Part shown: positions 17,360 through 26,106 of the stretch, piece after piece
Layout of the letters: the number at the start of each line of letters is the position of its first letter
Numbering within the stretch: position 1 is the first letter of the stretch
Assembly (NCBI RefSeq): GCF_011761185.1
Contig: NZ_JAAOYM010000001.1
Location: forward strand, 2,170,001 to 2,234,000
Length of the DNA stretch: 64,000 bases
Origin: Saccharomonospora amisosensis
GTDB taxonomy: Bacteria > Actinomycetota > Actinomycetes > Mycobacteriales > Pseudonocardiaceae
Direction of reading: 5' to 3'
Translations under genes and position numbers: made by a program
The notes under the pieces: model-generated
The model's database searches: none
The model's input: the letters and a program-made list of their open reading frames with translations, nothing else
What the model was told of the DNA's origin: nothing

Positions 17360-17373
17360 TAAGCGTTCGCTTA
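17360..17373. promoter_or_regulatory. Palindromic TetR operator upstream of the fabG-like operon
   Basis: TAAGCGTTCGCTTA has perfect 6-base arms and is part of a longer CTAGTAAGCG...CGCTTAGG stretch. It matches the site at 7191-7204 in 12 of 14 bases. It overlaps the last codons of the DUF998 gene (stop at 17371-17373), so the operon promoter lies within the 3' end of that gene. Confidence 0.75.
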
Positions 17374-18057
17374 GGAAGGTATCAGGTGAGGCGGCGGATT
17401 TGGACTACTGTTCGCGGGACGCAACGAGCCGTACAGCAGCACCGCGAGGGCGAGCACCTCGCCACCGGCAAGGAACCGTTCGACCAGGCCTGGTGGGATC
17501 GCCCGCCACCACGGCTCGCCACCCGCGAGCATCAGCGCCACCGCACCGAGGATCACCCCGAACCACAGCAGCGACGTGGTCGCCAGCAGCCTCGCCAGTC
17601 CACGCAGCGGCCTCGAAGCAGGCAGGGCCGCGCCCGCACAGCTGAGCACGGCCAGCGGTAGCGCCACGAACGCCACGATGCTGGCGTACCTGTGGATGGT
17701 TCCGCCAAGGCTCGGCCCCACCGACCAGTCGGTCTTCTCGAACAGCGTGACCGTCGCCAGCCCAGCCACCCACAGGCCGCCGAACAAGGTGGTGGCCGAG
17801 GCCGCGCGAACCAGCCCGCGCGCGACGAGCATGCCGAACGCCCCGGCTGAGCCCGCGGCCACGAGCAGCACCGAGAGATCGAACAGCCACTTGTCGGGGC
17901 CCAGCGCGTACTCGCTGATGGTGCGCCGCACCGGGTCGATCACGTCGCTGGACGGCAGCAGGTGCAGCAATCCCAGCAGTGCCGCACCGCTCAGCAGCGC
18001 GAACAGGCGGGCTGCCGGAAGCAACGCGGTTCCTCGGCTCGGGCTCCGCTGCGACAC
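17371..18057 (-). CDS. DUF998 family integral membrane protein
   Basis: The 228-residue protein has six predicted hydrophobic helices separated by short loops. DUF998 landmarks include ISEYALGPDKWLF after the first helix and the segment around TDWSVGPSLGGTIHRYAS. Function of the family is unknown. It lies upstream of, and reads in the same direction as, the fabG-like operon, but the operator and promoter of that operon fall on its stop codon, so it is probably a separate unit. Confidence 0.82.
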   Translation of the reverse strand: MSQRSPSRGTALLPAARLFALLSGAALLGLLHLLPSSDVIDPVRRTISEYALGPDKWLFDLSVLLVAAGSAGAFGMLVARGLVRAASATTLFGGLWVAGLATVTLFEKTDWSVGPSLGGTIHRYASIVAFVALPLAVLSCAGAALPASRPLRGLARLLATTSLLWFGVILGAVALMLAGGEPWWRAIPPGLVERFLAGGEVLALAVLLYGSLRPANSSPNPPPHLIPS

Positions 18058-18152
18058 CAGCTCCCGCCCGTGCCGTGGTCAGGTACGCGCACGCTACCGG
18101 CGGCGGTGTCGCGAAGCCGTCAAGGCCACAGAGTCAAGGCCGTCGAGGGGGC

Positions 18153-19364
18153 TCAGCCGACCACCTGGCCGAGTACGGTGCCGAACACGTCGCGGTCGAC
18201 GGTCGCGGGCTCCACCGCCAGCCACGCGCCCAGTTCGCGGATGAACCGCTGCGGCGTCATCGCGGGGATGTCCGCGCCCGCGTCCGGCTCGGTGGTGAGC
18301 TCTCCCGCCCTGCTGGGGTAGAGCACCAGCGCGCCTCGGACCTCCACCTGTGGCAGCAGCCGTCGGAAGCGTTCCACGCTTTCGGTCAACCTGGTGCCGC
18401 CACCTCGAAACCGGTGCCCGTTGCGCAGCAACCTGCCGGAGGAGTCGGTGCTGTAGTGGCCGGGCAGCCACAGTTTCGACTCGACGAGAACGAGCCTGCG
18501 CCCGCACAGTACGGCGTGGTCCACGTCGGCGAACACCGAGTCGGGCCAGGCAAGCCCATGGAACACCCGCACACCGGGCAGCCTGGTCAGGTAGGCGGCG
18601 ATCAGGTCGGCGGTGAGTCGCTCGGCAACCTGGTCGGGCTCGCTGCCCGGCCGCCCGAACACCGCCGTGTCACCGAACTCGCCCTGGAAGGCACGAAGCT
18701 GCCGAAGCGCCGCCAGCTGCCTCCTGCCGAGCAGCAGCGCGGCCGTGAGCGCGGCGGCCAGCAGGACGAGGCAGCCTGCGAGCGGTACTGGGGAAAGGTC
18801 AACCGGCAACAGCAGGAGCAGCGCGGCCAGTGCCACGACGAGCGCGGTGGCCACCGTGGGTGCGTGACCGACAGTGCCGGGCTGGGCGTAGTGCACCCTT
18901 GCCGTGTCGTCGACGCGATGCCACCACGGGATCGTCGCGACGGGCAGCCGAGGTGTGTCAGGTACGAAGGCGGGGTCCTCGCCGAACTGGCTCGGCCGTG
19001 CGCGGTACCGCGAGCGCCGCGTCCGCGTGGCCGCTGCGGTACGGCCTGCCCCGGTGGTTTCGGTGGTCTCGAAGTCGGGCTCGCCGGGCTCGTCCATGTC
19101 CGGATCGTCGGCGTCGTACTCGGCGTCGTACTCGGCGTCGTACTCGGCGTCGTATTGGGCGTCGTATTGGGAACTGTCGTATTCGGCGCGCCGTACCGGA
19201 TCGCCCAGCGTCTCGTAGGCCTCGCGCAACAACCGGAACGTGCCCGCCGTTCCACCGGTGTCGGGATGCATCGACCGCGCGAGCGCGCGGTACGCCGACT
19301 TGATCTCCGCAGCCGTCGCGTCCGGCCGGACGCCAAGCAGTTCGTAGTAGTCGACGTCGGGCAC
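18153..19364 (-). CDS. J-domain / transmembrane / NERD nuclease-related protein
   Basis: The 403-residue protein has three parts. Residues 1-70 are a DnaJ J-domain (DYYELLGV, HPD at 33-35, YETLGDP), which should recruit an Hsp70. Then comes an acidic linker with five to six [QE]YDA repeats. Two hydrophobic segments lie near residues 165-210. The C-terminal half is a NERD-like domain with VDHAVLCGRRLVLVESK, that is the D...E-x-K pattern of restriction-endonuclease-like folds. GTG 19364 was chosen for GGAGG five bases upstream. Function is unknown; DNA or RNA processing near the membrane is possible. The combination is unusual enough to note. Confidence 0.8.
   Translation of the reverse strand: MPDVDYYELLGVRPDATAAEIKSAYRALARSMHPDTGGTAGTFRLLREAYETLGDPVRRAEYDSSQYDAQYDAEYDAEYDAEYDADDPDMDEPGEPDFETTETTGAGRTAAATRTRRSRYRARPSQFGEDPAFVPDTPRLPVATIPWWHRVDDTARVHYAQPGTVGHAPTVATALVVALAALLLLLPVDLSPVPLAGCLVLLAAALTAALLLGRRQLAALRQLRAFQGEFGDTAVFGRPGSEPDQVAERLTADLIAAYLTRLPGVRVFHGLAWPDSVFADVDHAVLCGRRLVLVESKLWLPGHYSTDSSGRLLRNGHRFRGGGTRLTESVERFRRLLPQVEVRGALVLYPSRAGELTTEPDAGADIPAMTPQRFIRELGAWLAVEPATVDRDVFGTVLGQVVG
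19111..19170. repeat. Five 12-bp tandem repeats inside the J-domain gene
   Basis: Five head-to-tail copies of GCGTCGTACTCG (the last two with TATTGG) encode [EQ]YDA on the minus strand. The copy number could vary between strains by slippage, lengthening or shortening the acidic linker in 4-residue steps. Confidence 0.9.
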
Positions 19365-19476
19365 TCTCACCTCCGCTTGCCGCGGCACACAATATGGCCC
19401 GCGCCCAGCGGCACGGCCACCGCCTGGCGTCGGCGGGTGGCGGGTCGCCCGTGTGCTAAGGCAGGCCCGCCAAGCC

Positions 19477-19552
19477 CGCGAGTCCCCCGTTCCCGCCCGC
19501 GAGTCCCCCGTTCCCGCCCGCGAGTTCCGCGTTCCCGCCCGCGAGTTCCGCG
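19477..19552. repeat. Copy B of the 21-nt intergenic repeat
   Basis: CGCGAGTCCCCCGTTCCCGC plus C is repeated in exact 21-base steps at 19477, 19498 and 19519 (the third with TTCCGC), followed by a partial unit. It is the reverse orientation of the element at 6420. It fills the centre of the 288-base gap between the J-domain gene and the methyltransferase gene; the rest of the gap shows only the promoter at 19641. Confidence 0.85.
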
Positions 19553-19652
19553 TGGACGCGGTGGCGGAGGGCCGGGCGGCGGGCCGCGCGCGTCCTGCGC
19601 GGGCGGAACGTGCTCGGGTCAACCCGGCCGATACTTCACATACGCTGATGAC

Positions 19653-20537
19653 GTGTGGGAACGACAGCGGGTCGTGCTGGACGGCGGCGTCGCGACCGAA
19701 CTCGAGGCACGCGGGCACGATCTCTCCGACGCGCTGTGGTCGGCGCGACTGCTCGCCGACGCGCCCGAGGAGGTGGTGGCGGCTCACCTCGCGTTCTTCC
19801 GCGCGGGCGCCAACGTCGCCACCACGGCGAGCTACCAGGCCAGTTTCACCGGGTTCGCCGCGCGCGGTATCGGGCCGGTGCAAGCCGCCTCGTTGCTGCG
19901 TCGCAGTGTGGAACTCGTCAAACGCGCGCGCGACCAGGTCAGCGACGACGTGCCGCGCTGGGTCGCCGCCTCGGTGGGGCCGTACGGGGCCGTGCTCGCC
20001 GACGGTTCGGAATACCGGGGCCGCTACGGGGTGAGCCGCCACAAGCTGGCCGCGTTCCACCGGCCCCGGCTCGACGTGCTGGCCGAGGCCGAGCCGGACC
20101 TGCTCGCACTGGAGACCGTGCCCGACGTCGAAGAGGCCGAGGCACTGCTGGACGCGCTGGAGTCCGTCGGCATGCCCGCGTGGCTTTCGTACACGGTCGA
20201 TGGCGGCCGAACCCGCGCGGGCCAGCCGCTGGAGGAGGCCTTCGCGGTCGCCGCAGGGCGGGCCGACATCGTCGCGGTCGGCGTGAACTGTTGCGCCCCC
20301 GAGGACGTCGCCGACGCCGTCGTCATCGCCAGGGAAACGACCGGCAAGCCGGTGCTGGCCTATCCCAACAGCGGCCAGGGCTGGGACCCCGAGGCAGGCC
20401 GCTGGACGGGCACGTCACGTTTCAGCGCCGACGAGGCGGCGAGCTGGTACGCGCGGGGCGTCACGGCGGTGGGCGGTTGCTGCCGGGTTCCGCCCGCCGA
20501 CATCGCCGCGCTGGCCCGGGTCGTCCGGTCCGGCTGA
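19653..20537 (+). CDS. mmuM: Homocysteine S-methyltransferase
   Basis: The 294-residue protein transfers a methyl group from S-methylmethionine or S-adenosylmethionine to homocysteine. The zinc-binding cysteines are present in the two family motifs, GVNCCAPEDV and VGGCCRVPPADI, and the N-terminus has VVLDGGVATELEARG. Length agrees with MmuM/YagD enzymes. GTG 19653 has no Shine-Dalgarno; TACGCT (19641-19646) six bases upstream fits a -10 element for leaderless transcription. The gene stands alone. Confidence 0.92.
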   Translation: MWERQRVVLDGGVATELEARGHDLSDALWSARLLADAPEEVVAAHLAFFRAGANVATTASYQASFTGFAARGIGPVQAASLLRRSVELVKRARDQVSDDVPRWVAASVGPYGAVLADGSEYRGRYGVSRHKLAAFHRPRLDVLAEAEPDLLALETVPDVEEAEALLDALESVGMPAWLSYTVDGGRTRAGQPLEEAFAVAAGRADIVAVGVNCCAPEDVADAVVIARETTGKPVLAYPNSGQGWDPEAGRWTGTSRFSADEAASWYARGVTAVGGCCRVPPADIAALARVVRSG

Positions 20538-20616
20538 ACGCCCGACACCCCCCTGGCACGCGGCGCGTCGCGCACGGCAAGCTCTAGGCTGTCGCGCGTG
20601 CAAGGGAGGCCCACAG

Positions 20617-21882
20617 GTGAGTGAGGGCGGGGAGCCGCTGGTCGAGGGACGCTACCGGTTGAAGAGCCGGATCGGCAGCGGTGCGATGGGAATCGTGTGG
20701 CGCGCGGTTGACGAGCGGCTCGACCGCACGGTGGCGGTTAAGCAGCTGCTGCTGCCACCCGGACTGAACGACGAGGAGACGGAGAAGGCGCGGCAGCGAG
20801 CCTTCCGGGAGGGCCGTATCGCCGCCCGGCTGCAACATCCGCACGCCATCTCCGTGTACAACGTGGCCGAGCACGACGGGCACCCGGTGCTCGTGATGGA
20901 GTACCTCCCCTCGCGCAGCCTGTCCGCCGTGTTGGAGGAGCGCGGCACGCTGCCGCCGGTGGAGATCGCCCGCATCGGCGCGCAGGTGGCCACGGCACTG
21001 GCGGCCGCCCACGCAGCCGGCGTGATTCACCGTGATGTCAAGCCGGGCAACATCCTGCTCGGCGAGGACGGCACAGCCAAGATCACCGACTTCGGCATCT
21101 CGCGTGCCGCTGGTGACGTCACCGTCACCAGCACCGGGCTGCTCGCGGGCACTCCGGCGTTCCTGTCCCCCGAGGCCGCCCGTGGTGCCGACCCCGGCCC
21201 CGCCTCGGACGTGTTCTCGCTGGCCGCCACCCTGTACGCCGCCGTGGAGGGCAGACCACCGTTTGACAGCGCGGACGGCAACGAGATCGCCATGCTGCAC
21301 GCCGTTGCCACCGGCCGGGTGGTCCCACCGCGCCAGGCCGGTCCGCTGACCGCGCCACTGGGGTGGATGCTGAACAGCGAGCCGACCGCCCGCCCCACCA
21401 TGGCGCAGGTCGAGCAGGCCCTGCGGGCCGTGGCCGACGGGCAGAACCCACCGTCACACCCACCGCTACCGGGTGCCCAACCGCAGAGCCACCAGCCCCA
21501 CAACCCTCAGCCGCAGGTCGCGCAGCCGGTCGCCACCGAGCCGCCGACCATGCCCGCGAGCCCGATGCCGCCGAGCCAGGGACCCGCGCCCGCCAACGCG
21601 CAGGCCGCGCACCGGCCGGGTTCGACCAGGCTGGACCTGCGACCGGGACCGCTGGCCCCGCCACCGCCCGCCATGGCACCAGCTCCGAGGCCAGCGGCCA
21701 CGGCGGCAGCACCTGCCAGCTCCCGCACCCGGCTCACCGTTGCCGCGCTGGCCGTGCTCGCGGCCGTTGCCGTGGGCATCCTCGTCTCCGAGCTGCTGTT
21801 CGTTCCGGGGCAGCCTGACGACGCGAACAGTGGCTCACCGGCCACCACCGCCGTCTCCACCGCAACCGCGAACCTGGGCTGA
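20617..21882 (+). CDS. Membrane-anchored serine/threonine protein kinase
   Basis: A 421-residue Hanks-type kinase. Seen: glycine loop IGSGAMGIVWRA, catalytic Lys42 in VAVKQL, HRDVKPGN near 138, DFG near 158 and a GTPAFLSPE activation segment end. A proline-rich linker (about 285-365) precedes one transmembrane helix (about 374-396) and a short external tail without PASTA repeats, so it is not PknB. GTG 20617 has AAGGGAGG seven bases upstream. TAGGCT at 20585-20590 is a likely -10. It is monocistronic; substrates unknown. Confidence 0.93.
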   Translation: MSEGGEPLVEGRYRLKSRIGSGAMGIVWRAVDERLDRTVAVKQLLLPPGLNDEETEKARQRAFREGRIAARLQHPHAISVYNVAEHDGHPVLVMEYLPSRSLSAVLEERGTLPPVEIARIGAQVATALAAAHAAGVIHRDVKPGNILLGEDGTAKITDFGISRAAGDVTVTSTGLLAGTPAFLSPEAARGADPGPASDVFSLAATLYAAVEGRPPFDSADGNEIAMLHAVATGRVVPPRQAGPLTAPLGWMLNSEPTARPTMAQVEQALRAVADGQNPPSHPPLPGAQPQSHQPHNPQPQVAQPVATEPPTMPASPMPPSQGPAPANAQAAHRPGSTRLDLRPGPLAPPPPAMAPAPRPAATAAAPASSRTRLTVAALAVLAAVAVGILVSELLFVPGQPDDANSGSPATTAVSTATANLG

Positions 21883-22031
21883 GCGGGCCTGATCGATCGC
21901 GCCGAGACCGAGCTTGCGCCCGATCGACACCCAAAAGTGATCTCTCCGCGTGGTCGGCGGGCATCGAACAACCGTGGTGTAGCTTGGCCCCGCCAGTTCG
22001 CCGCCGCACCACGTGACCAGCCGGGGAAGCC

Positions 22032-24128
22032 TTGCTCGACGACACGCTCGACGACAACGACTCGACCGAACCGCCGCGCGCGGCGCGCACCGAGGACCCT
22101 GCCCGCAGCGGCGAGCACGATGCCGGTTCCGGCGACGAACTCGCGCCGGATACCGCGGCCGATGCTGCTGCCGCCGATGCTGCTGCCGCGGCGGCCCGCG
22201 AGGCGGGCACCGGCAAGGTCTTCGCCGCCATCGCTCGGTTGCGTTCGGTGTTCGACCGGCGAAACCCGTTGCGGGCACCGGCGATCGTCGCCGCCGCCGT
22301 GTTCGCCGGGTCGTTCCTGCTCTACGCGGGCGACGTGCTCGTCAGCCAGGGCGACGTCGCACGCGGCACCGTTGTCGCGGGCGTCGACGTCGGCGGTCTC
22401 GACCGCGCCGAAGCCGAACTGCGCCTGCGTGAAGCCCTTGAGCCCCGGATGCGAAGGCCAGTGCTGCTGCGAGCGGCCGGTGTCCGGCACACCATCGACC
22501 CCGAGGCGGCACGACTCACCCTCGACTGGGACGCCACACTCGACCGCGCCACCGAACAGCCGTTGAACCCCTTCGCCCGGCTCACCTCGCTGTTCACCCG
22601 CAGGGAGATCGGTGTGGTGTCACACGCCGACCAGGGCAGGCTCGACTCCGAGCTACGGCGGCTCGCCGCGGTCGTCGACCTGCGGGCCCGCGAAGGCGAC
22701 GTGCGCTTCGACGGCACCCGGCCCGTCGCGATCGACCCCGTTCCGGGCAGGCGGCTCGACCACGCGAAGACCCGCGCGCTGATCCTGCGGCACTGGGTCT
22801 CCCCGTGGCCGCTGCGGCCGCCGGTGACCACCGTGCCCGTGCGCAGTACGCCCGAGTCCGTCCGTACCGCGCTGCGACGGATCGCCGAACCCGCGGTGTC
22901 AGGGCCGGTGACCGTGCACGCCGACGGAAAGGACGTTTCGCTTTCGCCGCGACACATCGCGCACGCGCTGCGGTTCGGCGTCGACCGAGCGGGTTCGCTC
23001 GTGGCCGAGGTGGACACCGAAGCGCTCACCGAGTCGCTCGGCCCCCGGCTCGCCGACACCGAGAAACCTGGCCGCGACGCCGGGTTCGGGTTCGAGGGCG
23101 ACCAGGTGCGGGTGCGGCCTTCACAGCCTGGCCGCACTGTCGACTGGCAGGCGCTGGCCAATGACCTGCTGCCGGTGTTGCGCGGCAGCGAGCAACGTCA
23201 AGTCGGCGTCCGCTACGCCGAACACCGCGCGGAACTGACCACATCGGACGCCCACGCGCTCGGCATCGTCGAGGTCATCGGAGAGTTCACCACCAGCGGG
23301 TTCGCCTACGACTCCGGTATCAACATCCGGCGGGTGGCGCAGGAGGTCAACGGCGCGGTCGTGAAGCCAGGGCAGACCTTCAGCCTCAACGGCCACACCG
23401 GCCCGCGTGGCCTGGAGCAGGGCTACGTCCAGGCGGGTATCATCTCGGGCGGCAAACCGGGGCGCGCTGTCGGCGGCGGAATCTCGCAGTTCGCGACAAC
23501 GCTGTACAACGCCGCCTACTTCGCGGGAATGCGCGACACCGAGCACACCGAACACAGCTACTACATCAGCCGCTACCCGCAGGGCAGGGAGGCCACGGTC
23601 TTCCAGAATCCGGACGGCAGCAGCGTGATCGATCTGAAGTTCACCAACGACGCGCCCACCGGTGTGGTGATCCAGACCAGGTGGACCTCCTCCGACATCA
23701 CGGTCCGGTTGTGGGGTACCAAACGCTACGAGGTCGAGTCGGTCACCGGCGGCCGGTTCGACTACACCGCGCCGCCCACGACGGTGCTGCCCGAGGAGGA
23801 GTGCTCACCGAGTTCGGGAACCAGCGGGTTCACCACTACCGACACCCGCATCATCCGCGATGCCGGCACCGGTGCCGAGATTCGCCGCGAGAAGCGCACG
23901 GTGGTGTACCGAGGGCAACCGAGGGTGGTGTGCGAGAAACCCGAACCAGATCCCGAGCCGTCACCCGGTTCGCAGGGCAACGGCGGTGACCCCGCAGGGC
24001 AGCCGGGGCAGCCGGGCCAGCACGCGGCGGGCACCGGTGACCCCGGCAGCGGTGACAGCGCCGGTGCGGCCGATGGCGCCAGTGGAGGCGCCGAAGCGGC
24101 CGCCACCGTCGGTGTCCCCGGGACCTGA
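22032..24128 (+). CDS. VanW-family protein with peptidoglycan-binding-like repeats
   Basis: A 698-residue envelope protein. Order: an acidic, alanine-rich cytoplasmic N-terminus of about 80 residues, one transmembrane helix (near 82-104), two repeats of the PG_binding_4/YoaR type, the VanW domain (from GEFTTSGFAYDSGINIRRVAQ to about residue 550), a G5-like segment, and a Gly/Pro-rich tail. VanW domains are found in the van clusters and many Gram-positive wall proteins; their biochemical role is unsettled. The TTG at 22032 is the first possible start after the upstream stop and has GGGGAAG nearby. The 149 bases upstream hold a possible TAGCTT -10 near 21980 and nothing else recognisable. Confidence 0.85.
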   Translation: MLDDTLDDNDSTEPPRAARTEDPARSGEHDAGSGDELAPDTAADAAAADAAAAAAREAGTGKVFAAIARLRSVFDRRNPLRAPAIVAAAVFAGSFLLYAGDVLVSQGDVARGTVVAGVDVGGLDRAEAELRLREALEPRMRRPVLLRAAGVRHTIDPEAARLTLDWDATLDRATEQPLNPFARLTSLFTRREIGVVSHADQGRLDSELRRLAAVVDLRAREGDVRFDGTRPVAIDPVPGRRLDHAKTRALILRHWVSPWPLRPPVTTVPVRSTPESVRTALRRIAEPAVSGPVTVHADGKDVSLSPRHIAHALRFGVDRAGSLVAEVDTEALTESLGPRLADTEKPGRDAGFGFEGDQVRVRPSQPGRTVDWQALANDLLPVLRGSEQRQVGVRYAEHRAELTTSDAHALGIVEVIGEFTTSGFAYDSGINIRRVAQEVNGAVVKPGQTFSLNGHTGPRGLEQGYVQAGIISGGKPGRAVGGGISQFATTLYNAAYFAGMRDTEHTEHSYYISRYPQGREATVFQNPDGSSVIDLKFTNDAPTGVVIQTRWTSSDITVRLWGTKRYEVESVTGGRFDYTAPPTTVLPEEECSPSSGTSGFTTTDTRIIRDAGTGAEIRREKRTVVYRGQPRVVCEKPEPDPEPSPGSQGNGGDPAGQPGQPGQHAAGTGDPGSGDSAGAADGASGGAEAAATVGVPGT

Positions 24129-24148
24129 ACCGCGGCTGGCGGCGAGAA

Positions 24149-24502
24149 TCAGCCGCGCCGGTCGCCCTTGGGTTTGGCGGGCTGCGCGGGCACACCGTGC
24201 GGCGGCGGGTTGACCGCCTCTGCGGTGGTGTCGGTGCCGACCCGGGAGCCGCCGCGGGTCGGCGGCGACTGCTCCGGCCGGATGCTGTGGTCACCGGAGG
24301 TCGGCGCCGCACCCTGCTCCAGCTGTTCCAGGCGGGCACGCATCGCGGTGACCACCGGCAGCCGGTCGGCATGGGCGTGCTCGTAGGCCAGCAACCGCTC
24401 GATCTCCTCGGCCGTCAGTGACCGGATGCGCTCGCGAAGCGCGGGCACCGGCAGGTGGTCGTAGTCGGGCAGCGGCAGGTCGTCGCGCTCGTGGTGAGTC
24501 AT
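24149..24502 (-). CDS. Conserved actinobacterial hypothetical protein
   Basis: The 117-residue protein begins with MTHHERDDLPLPDYDHLP and has a helical segment LRERIRSLTAEEIERLLAYE followed by a Pro/Gly-rich disordered tail. The PLPDYD...L..RIRSL....L..LL.YE..H pattern recurs in short actinobacterial proteins of unknown function. ATG 24502 has AGGAGGA upstream and overlaps the stop of the neighbouring gene. No catalytic motif is visible. Confidence 0.7.
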   Translation of the reverse strand: MTHHERDDLPLPDYDHLPVPALRERIRSLTAEEIERLLAYEHAHADRLPVVTAMRARLEQLEQGAAPTSGDHSIRPEQSPPTRGGSRVGTDTTAEAVNPPPHGVPAQPAKPKGDRRG

Positions 24503-24993
24503 GCTCCTCCTTGTGCCTTGTCCGGAGCGGGCAGAGCCGAGTCCGCGTCGAGTTCGGCGATGGCCGACTCCACGGCGGCGAGCACGTCGGCGCGGTGAAG
24601 CGACCTCACCGCCCGGTGTGCCTTTCCGGCCGGGCTCACGGTGCGGACCGTGATGCCGAGGACGTGCTCGCCTGCCCACCCCTTGCCAGGGTCGACCAGT
24701 AGCAGCGCGCGCACCGGACCGGCGTGGCGGTTGAGCAACGCCCGGACCCGCTCGTCCGCGCCGGGTCCGGTGACGACGTCGATGGGCCTGCCCAGCGCGT
24801 CCGGGTCGGTGAGCAGCCGGTCGGCCTCGGCCAGCGCGTCAGCGGCCGCCAGCCTGCACCACACGATCTGTCGCCGGGTGCTGAGCTCGCGCCAAGCGCG
24901 CGGCAACTCGACGTGATCGGTATCCGGGGCCGGGTCGAGCACCAGCACGGTGGGGGAGTCCCGGTCGCCCTCGCACACAACGCTGGTCGTCAT
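24499..24993 (-). CDS. Hypothetical protein with partial alpha/beta-hydrolase look
   Basis: The 164-residue protein opens with TVLVLDPAPDTDHVELPRAWRELSTRRQIVWCRL, arranged like the first strands of an alpha/beta hydrolase, but no nucleophile elbow (G-x-S-x-G) or catalytic His is evident. It may be a degenerate, non-catalytic member. It is translationally coupled to the 117-residue protein gene that follows (4-base overlap). Function unknown. Confidence 0.6.
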   Translation of the reverse strand: MTTSVVCEGDRDSPTVLVLDPAPDTDHVELPRAWRELSTRRQIVWCRLAAADALAEADRLLTDPDALGRPIDVVTGPGADERVRALLNRHAGPVRALLLVDPGKGWAGEHVLGITVRTVSPAGKAHRAVRSLHRADVLAAVESAIAELDADSALPAPDKAQGGA

Positions 24994-25076
24994 CGGCGCT
25001 CCCTTTGTCGTCGCAGCACGAGCCTTCCCGTGCCGGTACGCGGTGAAACCCGCGAACCGCCAGCCACGCGCGGGAA

Positions 25077-25100
25077 GCCGGGTCAGGCCGCTGACCCGGC
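25077..25100. terminator. Hairpin downstream of the phosphoesterase operon
   Basis: GCCGGGTCAG and CTGACCCGGC form a perfect 10-bp stem with a GCCG loop, 12 bases after the stop of the minus-strand phosphoesterase gene. There is no U-run, which is common in GC-rich actinobacteria. Confidence 0.65.
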
Positions 25101-25111
25101 GGGCGGCTCGC

Positions 25112-25843
25112 TCAGCCGCAGCCGCCCGCCCCGTCCCGCAGGCAGTACACCGCGAACGCCGAACGGATCACCGGCTGCGCCACATTGCGCACCCGCACCC
25201 CGCCGGGCGTGACCCCGTGCTCGCAGCCGAGGTGGGCGTGACCGTGCAGTGCCAGATCGGTGCCGGTGGCGTCCACCGCCTCGCCGAGCTGGTAGGCGCC
25301 GAGGAACGGGTGGATCTCCGGCGGCTCGCCCCGCAACGTCTCCGGTGTCGGCGAGTAGTGGGTCAGCGCGACCCGCTCGTCGCAGTCCAGCGAATCCAGC
25401 GCCGAACGCAACTTCGCCGCGACATCGACGGTATGGCCGACGAAGTCCTTCATCTCGCGCTCCCCGAACGCGCTGGCGCAGCGCCCCGCGAAACCGCCGC
25501 CGAAGCCCTTCACCCCGGCCACGCCCAGCCGTGCGTCGCCGACCGAGAGCACGACACCGTCGCCCTCCAGTACCTGCACGCCAGCCTCGGTGAGTACCTC
25601 GGTCAGCTCGGGAACCGCTTCGGCGTGGTGGTCGTGGTTGCCCAGCACGGCCACCACCGGCACGCCGAGGTCGCGGAACTCGTCGGCGACCACTTTCGCC
25701 TCCTGCACCGTGCCGTGCCGGGTCAGGTCCCCCGCCAGCAGCAGCACGTCGGCGTGTTCGGGCAGCCGCCGCAACGCGGGCCGCAGCCTGCCACGCGCGT
25801 CCTCGCCAAGGTGGACGTCTCCGACGGCCGCGATCCTGATCAC
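25112..25843 (-). CDS. Calcineurin-like metallophosphoesterase
   Basis: The 243-residue protein carries every metal-binding motif of the family in order: GDVHL, AGDLT, LGNHDHH, THYSP and GHAHLG. Such enzymes hydrolyse phosphomonoesters or phosphodiesters; the substrate is not evident. Its ATG overlaps the stop of the BON-domain gene by four bases, and with the nucleotidyltransferase gene it forms a three-gene unit ended by the hairpin at 25077. Confidence 0.9.
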   Translation of the reverse strand: MIRIAAVGDVHLGEDARGRLRPALRRLPEHADVLLLAGDLTRHGTVQEAKVVADEFRDLGVPVVAVLGNHDHHAEAVPELTEVLTEAGVQVLEGDGVVLSVGDARLGVAGVKGFGGGFAGRCASAFGEREMKDFVGHTVDVAAKLRSALDSLDCDERVALTHYSPTPETLRGEPPEIHPFLGAYQLGEAVDATGTDLALHGHAHLGCEHGVTPGGVRVRNVAQPVIRSAFAVYCLRDGAGGCG

Positions 25844-26106
25844 CGCAGCACCTCTGGCTCTCCCGGCTCGCCCGACTCGACCACGCGCACGTCGTTGTGC
25901 AGCTTCGCCTCCGGTTCCAGTTCGCGCAGCACCTTGTCCAGTTCATCCCTACGGCCGGGGGACGACACGGTCCCGGTCAGGTAGACGTCCTCACCTCGCA
26001 CCGTGACCTGCACCCCCAGCTCCGCCGTGCGCGCATCCTCGGCCAGCACCCGGTGCAGCCGGGCGGCGCGGTACTGCGGTGGCTCATGCTCCTCCGCGTC
26101 GCGCAT
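25840..26106 (-). CDS. Small BON-domain protein
   Basis: The 88-residue protein is essentially one BON domain: VQVTVRGEDVYLTGTVSSPGRRDELDKVLRELEP (in two parts) with the typical strand-helix-strand pattern. There is no signal peptide, so it should be cytoplasmic. ATG 26106 was chosen because GGAG lies six bases upstream; it overlaps the end of the nucleotidyltransferase gene by 23 bases. BON domains bind phospholipid or other ligands; role here unknown. Confidence 0.8.
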   Translation of the reverse strand: MRDAEEHEPPQYRAARLHRVLAEDARTAELGVQVTVRGEDVYLTGTVSSPGRRDELDKVLRELEPEAKLHNDVRVVESGEPGEPEVLR

